Shown one piece after another: positions 17,390-24,936 of a stretch of 64,000 bases of DNA. The notes below the pieces were generated by a model, which worked only from the letters and a program-made list of their open reading frames with translations, was not told where the DNA came from and made no database searches. A program made the position numbers and the translations under genes. Positions within the stretch are counted from its first letter, which is position 1. Each line of letters opens with the position of its first letter. Location: assembly GCF_000763385.1 (NCBI RefSeq), contig NZ_JQFA01000004.1, positions 620,001-684,000 of the forward strand. Reading direction: 5' to 3'. The DNA is from Leptolyngbya sp. KIOST-1 (GTDB lineage Bacteria > Cyanobacteriota > Cyanobacteriia > Phormidesmidales > Phormidesmidaceae).

Positions 17390-17812
17390 ATGGCTGTGGC
17401 AACGCGGTTGAAGATTGGCGATGTGGCCAAGCAAACCGGCATTGCGGTGGGAGCGCTGCGCTACTACGAAAGCCTGGGGCTGCTGAGTTCTGAACGGGGC
17501 GATAACGGCTATCGCTACTACTCCCCCGAGGCCGTTCATCAGGTGCAGTTCATCAAAAAAGCCCAGGCCCTGGGGTTCTCCCTAGACGAAGTGGGAGACG
17601 TATTAAATGTGCACCAGCGGGGCGATGTGCCCTGCGAGTTTGTGCGATCGCTGCTGCAAGCCAAAATTCAGCAGCTGGAAACCCAGATTCAGCAGATGAC
17701 AGCGTTTAAGGCCGATCTGGAGCAGTACCGCGATCGCTGGGCCGAGACGCACCCACGCCCGCAGCCGGGGGATATTTGTCCGCTGATCGAAACCGTGGCG
17801 TTGGCGGAGTGA
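17390..17812 (+). CDS. MerR-family transcriptional regulator
   Basis: 140 residues from the ATG at 17390 (an in-frame TTG lies two codons upstream). An N-terminal winged helix-turn-helix, KIGDVAKQTGIAVGALRYYESLGLL, is typical of MerR, followed by the YRYYSPEAVHQVQFIKKAQALGFSLDEV segment and a long dimerisation helix (about 75-110). Two cysteines, in DVPCEF (about 83) and DICPLIE (about 131), sit where metal-sensing members (ZntR, CueR, MerR) have ligands, so a metal or thiol-reactive inducer is possible. No exporter or target gene adjoins it, so its regulon is not evident apart from the dyad in its own promoter. Confidence 0.88.
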   Translation: MAVATRLKIGDVAKQTGIAVGALRYYESLGLLSSERGDNGYRYYSPEAVHQVQFIKKAQALGFSLDEVGDVLNVHQRGDVPCEFVRSLLQAKIQQLETQIQQMTAFKADLEQYRDRWAETHPRPQPGDICPLIETVALAE

Positions 17813-17814
17813 GG

Positions 17815-17935
17815 GTGTTGGGTATTGGGTGGCGGGTGACGGGTATCGGGGGTATACGGTGCACGGTGTACGGTTCAAGGTTTGCCACAAACCGTATACC
17901 TGAAACCCAAAGCCTGACACCTAACACCCCAAAAA
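17815..17935. repeat. Large imperfect foldback between merR and mnmA
   Basis: Outer arms GGGTGTTGGG and CCTAACACCCC enclose inner arms GGTATACGGT and ACCGTATACC. The sequence is a G-rich degenerate tandem (GGGTATTGGGTGGCGGGTGACGG type) on one side and its complement on the other. It could act as a terminator for merR or be another dispersed repeat; there is no U-tract. Confidence 0.5.
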
Positions 17936-17997
17936 TCCCCCATCCCCCCTGAGCTACAATAGTTCACTGGACTGTACCCAGAACCCACGTATTGGCC

Positions 17998-19116
17998 ATG
18001 GCAAAGATAGTAGTCGGGCTTTCCGGCGGCGTAGATAGTTCGGTAGCGGCGGCCACCCTGCACCAGCAGGGCTACGACGTGGTGGGCCTCACCCTGTGGC
18101 TGATGAAGGGCAAGGGCCAGTGCTGCTCCGAGGGCATGGTGGATGCCGCCAGGCTCTGCGAGGACCTGGGCATTCCGTACCACGTGGTGGACAGCCGCGA
18201 GGTGTTTGAGCGCGAGATTATTAATTATCTGGTTGAAGGCTACGGCAGCGGCATTACGCCCCTGCCCTGCTCCCAGTGCAATCGGGCGGTCAAGTTTGGG
18301 CCCATGTTGCAGTACGCCCGCGAGGAACTGGGCGCAGACCGCATTGCCACTGGCCACTATGCCCGCATTACCCAAAACCCGGAAACAGGCCGCTACGAGC
18401 TGCGCCGTGCCGTGGACCCGGCTAAGGATCAGTCCTACTTTCTCTACGACCTGACCCAGGATTTGCTGGCTGGCTGCGACTTCCCCCTGGGCCACCAGAC
18501 CAAGACCGAAACCCGCCGCATCGCTGCCGAGCTGGGCCTGCACACCGCCGCCAAGCCCGACAGCCAGGACCTGTGCCTGATCGAGCACCACGGCTCGATG
18601 CAGACCTTTCTAGACAAGTACCTGGCCCCCAAACCCGGCGACATCGTGGACACCGAGGGACGCATTCTGGGACAGCACAATGGCATTCACCACTACACCA
18701 TTGGCCAGCGCAAGGGCCTGGGCATTGCTGCTCCCAACCCGCTGTACGTGGTGGGCTTTGACATGGGCAAAAACCACGTGATTGTGGCCGATCGCAGTGA
18801 TGCCCACTGGCCTGACTGCACTGTGCAGCGGGTCAACTGGGTCTCGATCGCCGCGCCCACCGAACCGATGCCCGTGTCGGTGCAGATCCGCTACCGCAGT
18901 GAGGCCGTGGACGCAACTCTGGTACCGCTAGCCGCTGAAACGGGAACGGGTGAGCGGGTGAAAATTGTCTTCGACGAGCCGCAGTTTGGCGTCACCCCTG
19001 GCCAGGCGGCGGTGTGGTACGACGGCGACCGGGTGCTGGGCGGCGGGCTGATTGAGGCGGCGGCGGTCCCTGAGGTGGCGGCACCAACCTCGAATGCCCG
19101 TGTTCTGAGTCATTAA
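17998..19116 (+). CDS. mnmA: tRNA-specific 2-thiouridylase MnmA
   Basis: Catalyses 2-thiolation of U34 in tRNA-Lys/Glu/Gln using ATP and a persulfide. The 372 residues begin at the ATG at 17998 ([15 protein letters not shown]). The PP-loop SGGVDSS is at 9-15, the nucleophile region [12 protein letters not shown] is around residue 90-101, and the second catalytic Cys is in [12 protein letters not shown]. The C-terminal beta-barrel domain ([17 protein letters not shown] onward) is complete and the last 15 residues are a non-conserved tail. MnmA usually receives sulfur from IscS via other carriers; none of these is in the window. The DUF3288 gene starts 11 bp downstream. Confidence 0.96.
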   Translation: MAKIVVGLSGGVDSSVAAATLHQQGYDVVGLTLWLMKGKGQCCSEGMVDAARLCEDLGIPYHVVDSREVFEREIINYLVEGYGSGITPLPCSQCNRAVKFGPMLQYAREELGADRIATGHYARITQNPETGRYELRRAVDPAKDQSYFLYDLTQDLLAGCDFPLGHQTKTETRRIAAELGLHTAAKPDSQDLCLIEHHGSMQTFLDKYLAPKPGDIVDTEGRILGQHNGIHHYTIGQRKGLGIAAPNPLYVVGFDMGKNHVIVADRSDAHWPDCTVQRVNWVSIAAPTEPMPVSVQIRYRSEAVDATLVPLAAETGTGERVKIVFDEPQFGVTPGQAAVWYDGDRVLGGGLIEAAAVPEVAAPTSNARVLSH

Positions 19117-19127
19117 TAGCGATCGCC

Positions 19128-19415
19128 ATGGCAGACACGACCAAAGACCAGCAGCACCCGCAGTACAAGACCGATCGCCAGGTGGTGAGCCAGCTTTTGG
19201 TCGGCGAAGCCACCGACTACAACCTGGTGGAACTGGCCCGGTTGATGATTCGCTACGACGGATTTCCCGGTGCCCGCGACATCCAGGCCGACCTCAAAAA
19301 AGCCCTTGGTCGCTGGCAGCTCACCGAAAGCGAGCTGTTTGAAAAAACCCGCGCCATTCACCAGCAGGGCGAGGTGTATAAGGGGCTGGGCCGAGGCCGC
19401 GAAGACTGGAGCTAG
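19128..19415 (+). CDS. DUF3288 family protein
   Basis: 95 residues, soluble, strongly conserved in cyanobacteria and of unknown function. The family pattern is clear: KDQQHPQYKTDRQVV at the start, the core DYNLVELARLMIRYDGFPGARDIQADL at about 30-56, and ELFEKTRAIHQQGEVYKGLG near the end. It begins 11 bp after mnmA, in the same orientation, so it may be co-expressed with the tRNA-thiolation enzyme; that is context only. Confidence 0.88.
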   Translation: MADTTKDQQHPQYKTDRQVVSQLLVGEATDYNLVELARLMIRYDGFPGARDIQADLKKALGRWQLTESELFEKTRAIHQQGEVYKGLGRGREDWS

Positions 19416-19492
19416 AGGTAAGGTAGAAGACAGAACTCCAGATCTTGAGAAGAGCTAGGTGTGGCAAAGCAAGGGAAATGCGGAGCAACTCT

Positions 19493-20068
19493 ATGACCCC
19501 ATCCACCGCAAAAGTACTTTGTACGTTTGAAGACTACATTGCCTATGATGACGGCTCTGAGAATCGCTACGAGCTAGTTGATGGGGAGCTAGTTGCAATG
19601 TCACCGCCTGTTATGGAGCATTTTTTAATTGCCAAATTCTTAGAACAGGCACTAGATATCGAAATTAGGAGACTTCAGCGTCCTTGGCTATGTTTTCGTG
19701 AATCAGGTGTAAGGACTGGACTACGAAAATCACGACTCACTGATGTGTCTGTAGTTACACTCGATCAGGCCCAAGAGCTAAAAGGCAGATCGGTTGTTTT
19801 TTCAACTTCTCCCCTGCTGGTGATAGAAGTCGTCAGCCCCGACTCTGTTACCCGTGACTACCGCTATAAACGCACCGAGTACGCTGCCCTAGAGATTCCT
19901 GAATACTGGATTGTTGATCCTCTAGAACTTAAGGTGACGGTGCTGACGTTTAACGAAGGGCTTTACGACGAAACCGTATTTGTAGGGGATCAGCCCCTGG
20001 TGTCGCCTACGTTTCCAGCGCTAGCGTTGACGGTGGATCAAGTTTTGGCAGCGGGGGAGTTGCCCTAG
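19493..20068 (+). CDS. Uma2-family (DUF820) putative restriction-fold endonuclease
   Basis: 191 residues from the ATG at 19493, which has GGAG 8 nt upstream; the frame is open back to 19445 without a good ribosome-binding site. PD-(D/E)XK-like features are visible: YELVDGELVAMSPPVMEH near 21-38, the LTDVSVV strand with its Asp, the LLVIEVVSPDSVTRDYRYKRTEYAALEIPEYWIVDP block carrying E-x-V and Lys, and the closing VSPTFPALALTVDQVLA. Cyanobacteria hold many paralogues of unproven role. Codon use is less GC-rich than its neighbours, consistent with lateral transfer. Its stop codon TAG (20066-20068) lies in the terminal CTAG of the R1 repeat. Confidence 0.88.
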   Translation: MTPSTAKVLCTFEDYIAYDDGSENRYELVDGELVAMSPPVMEHFLIAKFLEQALDIEIRRLQRPWLCFRESGVRTGLRKSRLTDVSVVTLDQAQELKGRSVVFSTSPLLVIEVVSPDSVTRDYRYKRTEYAALEIPEYWIVDPLELKVTVLTFNEGLYDETVFVGDQPLVSPTFPALALTVDQVLAAGELP

Positions 20069-20171
20069 TATTGACGGGCAGAAATATAACAATCCTTGCT
20101 GTGGGTGTTGGGTGCCGGGTGCCAGGTTTCAGGAATGGTTGGCCAGCTTAAGCCGCAGAGTAATCGGCTAG
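20065..20171 (+). repeat. Dispersed repeat R1, copy 2
   Basis: About 107 bp, from CTAGTATTGACGGGCAGAAA to GCCGCAGAGTAATCGGCTAG, sharing TGTGGGTGTTGGGTGCCGGG with copy 1 (8180, inverted). The first bases provide the TAG stop of the Uma2 gene. Confidence 0.75.
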
Positions 20172-20276
20172 AACCCAGGTTTCAGCGGTGGGTTTAGAGT
20201 TGCCTAGGCAGTTGCCGCAAAGAAACCCGTTTTCTCTCCACAGCGAGCCTTACAACGAGCGGTATACTAGCCAGCT

Positions 20277-21905
20277 ATGAGTAGTCTTAAAGCGAATCGG
20301 GGTGCCATCGCCGCAGGGCACACCCTCACCGCCGAGGCAGGGGCCGAGATGCTGCGCCAGGGGGGGAATGCCTTCGATGCGGCGATCGCCGCTGCCTTTG
20401 CCGCCTGCGTGGTGGAATCGTCGCTGACCTCGCTGGCGGGGGGCGGGTTTTTGCTGGCCCATACGGCGGCGGGCGAAAACCGGCTGTTTGATTTTTTTTG
20501 CCAAACACCCAGATCAAAGGACAGCGGGCGATTCCGGGACGGAGACTCGTTCCAAGTCGGTTCCCGAACGCTTCGCGAATCGCTCGACTTTTACCCGATC
20601 CACGCCAACTTTGGCGACACCGTGCAGGAGTTTCACATTGGCCTGGGGTCGATGGCGGTACCGGGGGCGATCGCCGGACTGCTGCACGTTCACCAAACCC
20701 TGGGTCGCCTGCCCCTGGAGCTGGTGGTGGCCCCGGCCCAGCACTGGGCGGTTCAGGGCTTTGATGTCGATGCCTTTCGAGCCTACAGCTTTGAGATTCT
20801 GGCCCCGATTCTCACTGCCACCGCCGCCGCCCAGGCCATCTATGCCCCCCAGGGCAACCTGCTGAAGGCGGGCGATCGCCTCTACATGCCCGACTGCGCT
20901 ACTTTTTTGCAGAACCTGGTGCGCCACGGGGGCGACTGGTTTTACCAGGGCGAGCTGGCCCATGCGATCGCCCAGGACTGTCAGGCCCAGGGCGGCTACC
21001 TGAGCCTGGAAGATCTGCAAACCTACCGGGTGATCGAGCGCGAACCCCTGAGCGTGGTCTACGGTGGCGACACCATTCTGACCAACCCGCCCCCCAGCTC
21101 CGGCGGCACCCTGATCGCCTTTGCGCTGCACCTGCTGGCACAGGCATCAACCGCCAGTACTCCCCACAGCAGCCCCCGCCACGTGGCGGTTTTGCGCGAG
21201 GTCATGGGGTTAACCAATTTGGCTCGTCAGCAGGGTTACGACGACCACCTCTACCGTCCCAGTATTGCCCAGGAGTTTCTCGGCCCCGCCCATCTCGCCC
21301 CCTACCTGAAGCAGCTGCGGACCACCCTCAGCCAGGGTGGCAGTCGGTGGGGCAGCACCACCCACATCAGCGCGATCGACGGCGAGGGCAACGCCGCCAG
21401 CCTCACCACCTCCAATGGCGAGGGCTCGGCCTACATCATCCCCGGCACCGGCATCATGATGAACAACATGCTGGGCGAAGAAGACCTCAGTCCCCAGGGC
21501 TTTCACCAGTGGCCCGCCAACCAGCGCATGTCGTCGATGATGGCCCCTACAATTGTGCTCAAAGACGGCAAACCCCACGTGGTGCTGGGCTCGGGCGGCT
21601 CTAACCGCATCCGCACAGCCATTTTGCAGGTGATCTCCAACGTGCTCGACTTTGGCATGGATATTGAAACCGCCGTGCAGGCCCCCCGCCTGCACTGGGA
21701 GCGCGGGGCGCTACACTTGGAGCCTGGCTACGACCGAGAGAAAATTGAAGCCCTGGGCATTCCCGGCGATGACGACTGCACCTGGTGGCAGGGCCACAAC
21801 ATGTTTTTTGGCGGTGTCCACGCGGTCGCGGTTGGCTCGGATGGGGTTTTGTCGGGGGTGGGCGATGGGCGGCGGGGCGGGGCGTGTGTGGTGGTGGATG
21901 GGTAG
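20277..21905 (+). CDS. Gamma-glutamyltransferase family protein with a palindromic in-frame insert
   Basis: 542 residues of the Ntn-hydrolase GGT family, which cleaves or transfers gamma-glutamyl groups (glutathione turnover). The self-processing nucleophile is predicted as Thr361 in STTHISAID; substrate-site elements NPPPSSGGT and GSGGSNRIRTAI are present. No signal peptide is seen, as in other cyanobacterial members of this short type, so the protein is probably cytoplasmic. Residues about 84-103 (GRFRDGDSFQVGSRTLRESL) interrupt the otherwise conserved DFFCQTPR...DFYPIHANFG strand and are encoded by a DNA palindrome (20528-20583). Whether the enzyme tolerates the insert is unknown. The TAG stop lies within a short G-rich tandem repeat. 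Confidence 0.9.
   Translation: MSSLKANRGAIAAGHTLTAEAGAEMLRQGGNAFDAAIAAAFAACVVESSLTSLAGGGFLLAHTAAGENRLFDFFCQTPRSKDSGRFRDGDSFQVGSRTLRESLDFYPIHANFGDTVQEFHIGLGSMAVPGAIAGLLHVHQTLGRLPLELVVAPAQHWAVQGFDVDAFRAYSFEILAPILTATAAAQAIYAPQGNLLKAGDRLYMPDCATFLQNLVRHGGDWFYQGELAHAIAQDCQAQGGYLSLEDLQTYRVIEREPLSVVYGGDTILTNPPPSSGGTLIAFALHLLAQASTASTPHSSPRHVAVLREVMGLTNLARQQGYDDHLYRPSIAQEFLGPAHLAPYLKQLRTTLSQGGSRWGSTTHISAIDGEGNAASLTTSNGEGSAYIIPGTGIMMNNMLGEEDLSPQGFHQWPANQRMSSMMAPTIVLKDGKPHVVLGSGGSNRIRTAILQVISNVLDFGMDIETAVQAPRLHWERGALHLEPGYDREKIEALGIPGDDDCTWWQGHNMFFGGVHAVAVGSDGVLSGVGDGRRGGACVVVDG
20528..20583. repeat. Palindromic element inserted in frame in the GGT gene
   Basis: Three nested stems: GCGATTC/GAATCGC at the ends, CGGGA/TCCCG inside, and GACT/AGTC around the loop. 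The length adds about 20 residues at a place where homologues have none, keeping frame. Confidence 0.65.
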
Positions 21906-21939
21906 GTGAGTGGGAGGGTAGGTGAGTGGGAGGGTAGGC
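21899..21939 (+). repeat. G-rich tandem repeat over a stop codon
   Basis: Two and a half copies of a 16-bp unit GGTAGGTGAGTGGGAG. The first copy contains the TAG stop of the GGT gene. Confidence 0.65.
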
Positions 21940-22079
21940 ATGGAGCGACTTTCTGGAAAGTGGTGATGAGGAGATGAGGGGATGGTCCCTGATCAGGTTG
22001 AAGGGATAGGAGCCGTATCTGTTTCCCCTGGTTTTCTGAACTGGTTCACAATTAAGAGAGTACTGACATCTCCTAACCT

Positions 22080-23519
22080 ATGGCTCCTTCGGCACCGCCT
22101 AAAGCGCAACCCTCTGTAGCACCTGCGGCCCTGTGGGCTGCTGCGATCGCCCAGCCCGCCACAGAATTTGCCGCCACTCCGCTGACTGTCTTAGAAGGCG
22201 AACTACCCGTCGGGCTGAAGGGCACCCTCTACCGCAACGGCCCGGCCCGCCTGGAGCGGGGGGGGGTTCAATTTAGTCACTGGTTTGATGGTGATGGGGC
22301 GGTGCTGCGGGTAGGGTTTGATGGCGGTTCGGCTGTGGCCAACTATCGCTACGTGCGCTCTGCCGGATTTGTGGAGGAGGAAGAGTCTGGGCAGTGCCTG
22401 TATCGAGGTTACGGCACCCTGCCGCCCGTTTCCATCTGGCAGCGTTGGCAGACTCAAATTAAAAATGTCGCCAATATCTCAGTACTGGCTCTGCCCGATC
22501 GTCTGCTGGCTCTGTGGGAGGGGGGACTGCCCCATGGGCTCGATCTCGAAACCCTGGAAACGCTGGGGCTGGATAATTTAGACGGGCTCAAGCCCAGCGA
22601 CACGTTTACGGCCCACCCTAAGCGCCACCCCCGCACGGGCAAAATCTTCAGCTTTGGCCTGGTGCCAGGGGGCAACGCCACCCTCCAGCTCTACCGCCTC
22701 AGCGCTGCCGGAGCCGTGGAGAAAACAGGCAGCATTCCCCTCAGCGGCATTCCGCTGATTCACGACTTTGTATTGGCCGATCGCTACCTGGTGTTTTGCG
22801 TATCGCCCGTGCGGCTTAGCCCGCTGCCGGCGCTGTTTGGCCTCAGCAGCTTTAGCGATGCGCTCCAGTGGCAGCCCCAGCAGGGCACCCAGATTATTGT
22901 GGTAGATGCAGACAGTCTGGAGCCGATCGCCTTTGACGCTACAGACCCCTGGTACCAGTGGCACTTTGGCCACAGCTACCTCGATTTTGACGGTTCGGTT
23001 GTGTTCGATGTGGTGCGCTACAAAGACTTTGCCACCAATCAGTACCTCAAAGAAGTGGCCTCGGGCCATATGACCACCCCCGCCGATGCCCAGCTCTGGC
23101 AGTACCGCATCGACCCCAAAACTGCGAGAATTTTGGATCAGCAGTGCTTGGTTGACCGCCACTGCGAGTTTCCGATCGCGATCGGCCAGGACGAAACGGC
23201 TGTCAGTTACCTGAACGTGCACCGCGACGACTTGGTGCCATTGAGCGAGCTGTTTGGCGCGATCGCCTGCTTTGACCCCAAAACTGGCCTTACCGTCGCC
23301 GATGCTGGCCCCGGCTGCTACCCCTCCGAACCGATCCCGGTGGAAAATGCTGCCAACCCTCAGCAGCCGTGGGTGCTGACTGTGGTTTACGATGGCTGTC
23401 ACCACCGCAGCGAGGTGTGGGTTTTCGAGGGTCACGACCTGGAGAAGGGGCCAGTTTGCCGCCTGGAGTTGCCCAGCGTTGTACCCCCCAGCTTCCACGG
23501 CACCTGGGTGAGTGGGTAA
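22080..23519 (+). CDS. Carotenoid cleavage oxygenase family protein
   Basis: 479 residues of the RPE65/CCD/apocarotenoid-oxygenase family, non-haem iron enzymes that cleave carotenoids or apocarotenoids. The four iron-ligand histidine regions are identifiable: TAHPKRHP (about 178-185), IHDFVL (about 230), WHFGHSY (about 296-302) and FHGTW at the extreme C-terminus. The GTLYRNGPARLERGG and HWFDGDGAV N-terminal blade motifs are also present. Length and lack of a transit or signal peptide fit soluble cyanobacterial members such as apocarotenal oxygenases. Substrate cannot be assigned from sequence alone. The start ATG follows a plausible promoter-containing 174-bp spacer. Confidence 0.93.
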   Translation: MAPSAPPKAQPSVAPAALWAAAIAQPATEFAATPLTVLEGELPVGLKGTLYRNGPARLERGGVQFSHWFDGDGAVLRVGFDGGSAVANYRYVRSAGFVEEEESGQCLYRGYGTLPPVSIWQRWQTQIKNVANISVLALPDRLLALWEGGLPHGLDLETLETLGLDNLDGLKPSDTFTAHPKRHPRTGKIFSFGLVPGGNATLQLYRLSAAGAVEKTGSIPLSGIPLIHDFVLADRYLVFCVSPVRLSPLPALFGLSSFSDALQWQPQQGTQIIVVDADSLEPIAFDATDPWYQWHFGHSYLDFDGSVVFDVVRYKDFATNQYLKEVASGHMTTPADAQLWQYRIDPKTARILDQQCLVDRHCEFPIAIGQDETAVSYLNVHRDDLVPLSELFGAIACFDPKTGLTVADAGPGCYPSEPIPVENAANPQQPWVLTVVYDGCHHRSEVWVFEGHDLEKGPVCRLELPSVVPPSFHGTWVSG

Positions 23520-23531
23520 ATTTAGGTGTGC

Positions 23532-23627
23532 CTAGTACGGGTTGTCAGAGATAGGGCAACCCTTGCTGGGGGTGTCAGGGGTTAGGTGTCAGGAACAGCT
23601 GGCTGACTTGAGCCGCAGGGTACTAGG
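23532..23627 (+). repeat. Dispersed repeat R1, copy 3
   Basis: About 96 bp. Its ends CCTAGTAC and GTACTAGG are perfect inverted repeats, and the interior (CAACCCTTGCTGGGGGTGTC...AGCCGCAGGG) follows copies 1 and 2. It lies between the convergent carotenoid-oxygenase and dihydroorotase-like genes. Confidence 0.75.
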
Positions 23628-23637
23628 TCATCGGTGG

Positions 23638-24936
23638 CTAACGCGGCGGCACCCAGGTACGCAGAACGCGACCGGGGATCGCTTTCCCCAGCCAGGGGGT
23701 ATTGGCCGAGAGGGAACACAGGGTTGACGTGCTGACCGTCCAGGTAGTGTCGGGATCAAACAACACCATCTCGGCGGGCTGCTGGGGCTGAATGGTGGGC
23801 AGCGTTTGCCCCCAGCAAGCAGCAGGATTGGTGCTCAGTGCCCGAACCAAGGTTAGCGGCGACCAGTCGCCCTTGACCACAAAGGCATCCCACAAAATCC
23901 CCAGGGCCAGCTCCAGGCCGATCGCTCCCGGTGGGGCCGAGGGAAAGCCCACAGTTTTGTCTTCGTAGGTGTGCGGGGTATGGTCGATCGCGATCGCATC
24001 CACCACCCCCGCCTTTACCCCCGCAATCAGCGCCAACCGGTCTTCAGGATTTCCCAACGGCGGCGACAGGCGCAGGGTAGGGTCGTAGCCGCCCAGATCC
24101 TTCGTGCTAAACAGCAAATGCATCCAGGTGGTGCTGGCGGTCACGGACAATCCCCGCTCCTTGGCCTGCCGCACCAGCTCCACCCCTCGCGCCGTCGAGA
24201 GCCGCATCAGGTGAACCGGGGTGCCCACCTCGGCCACGCATTCCAACAATGCCGCCAGGGCAGCGGTTTCAGAACTGGCCGGGTCGCCCACCAGACCGTA
24301 GATCAGCGAAAAGGGGCCTTCACGGGCCACGCCGCTGTCGCGCAGGGTGCGATCGCAGCTGTACAGCGCCACCGGCTTGCCCAGGGGCTTGAGGTACTGC
24401 AACAGTCGCTGAGTCAGCAAAGGATTTTGAATCGCTCGACCATCGGCAAAGCCCGCGATCGCAGCTTCCGCCAGCTCCGCCAACTCCACCATCTGCTGGC
24501 CCTGGGCACCCTGGGTCAGCGCCCCCCAGGGGTAGAGCTGGGGCAAAGACGGATCACCACCCGCCAGGGCGTCTCGCCGCGACCGTAGTTTCTCCACCAT
24601 CGCCGAATGGTCGATCGCAGGTTCGGTATCGGGCAAAATCCCCAGTCGGGTAAAGCCCCCCGCCTGCCCTGCCGCCAGCAGCGACTTCAGGGTTTCGCGC
24701 GGCTCGTGGCCCGGTTCCCCCGAGTGGCTGTAGAGATCCACTAGGCCCGGCAGCAGAATTTTTCCCTGACCGTCGACCATCTCGGCCCTGGCGGGAATGA
24801 CGGTGATCGACGGGGCGATCTCTGTCACTACCCCGTCCTGTACCAGCACATCGGCGGTGCGATCGCTCCCCATGACCGCATCCAGCACCCGCACCTGCTG
24901 AATCAGCTGCGCCCCCGCTGCCGCAACCTCCGTCAC
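23638..24936 (-). CDS. pyrC: Dihydroorotase-like amidohydrolase lacking metal ligands
   Basis: 432 residues with the dihydroorotase/allantoinase fold, normally the zinc enzyme of pyrimidine synthesis. The metal motif DxHxHxREPG is DLYSHSGEPG here (67-76), so the first His is Tyr69 and the substrate Arg is Gly. The later HCED-type region reads YSCDRT. Asp in AIDHTPHTYEDK is kept. Such proteins are common in cyanobacteria; comparable pseudo-dihydroorotases elsewhere act as structural partners of aspartate carbamoyltransferase, so catalysis is doubtful. It starts with GTG inside a 4-nt overlap (GTGA) with the upstream phosphatase stop, so translation is coupled. The symbol follows customary cyanobacterial naming only. 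Confidence 0.85.
   Translation of the reverse strand: MTEVAAAGAQLIQQVRVLDAVMGSDRTADVLVQDGVVTEIAPSITVIPARAEMVDGQGKILLPGLVDLYSHSGEPGHEPRETLKSLLAAGQAGGFTRLGILPDTEPAIDHSAMVEKLRSRRDALAGGDPSLPQLYPWGALTQGAQGQQMVELAELAEAAIAGFADGRAIQNPLLTQRLLQYLKPLGKPVALYSCDRTLRDSGVAREGPFSLIYGLVGDPASSETAALAALLECVAEVGTPVHLMRLSTARGVELVRQAKERGLSVTASTTWMHLLFSTKDLGGYDPTLRLSPPLGNPEDRLALIAGVKAGVVDAIAIDHTPHTYEDKTVGFPSAPPGAIGLELALGILWDAFVVKGDWSPLTLVRALSTNPAACWGQTLPTIQPQQPAEMVLFDPDTTWTVSTSTLCSLSANTPWLGKAIPGRVLRTWVPPR

Noticed and set aside
17992-17997. TTG start two codons before mnmA
   Set aside because: The ATG at 17998 gives the standard [11 protein letters not shown] start.
22578-23498. 306-codon minus-strand frame opposite the carotenoid oxygenase
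   Set aside because: Antisense shadow; the plus strand carries all four iron-ligand motifs.
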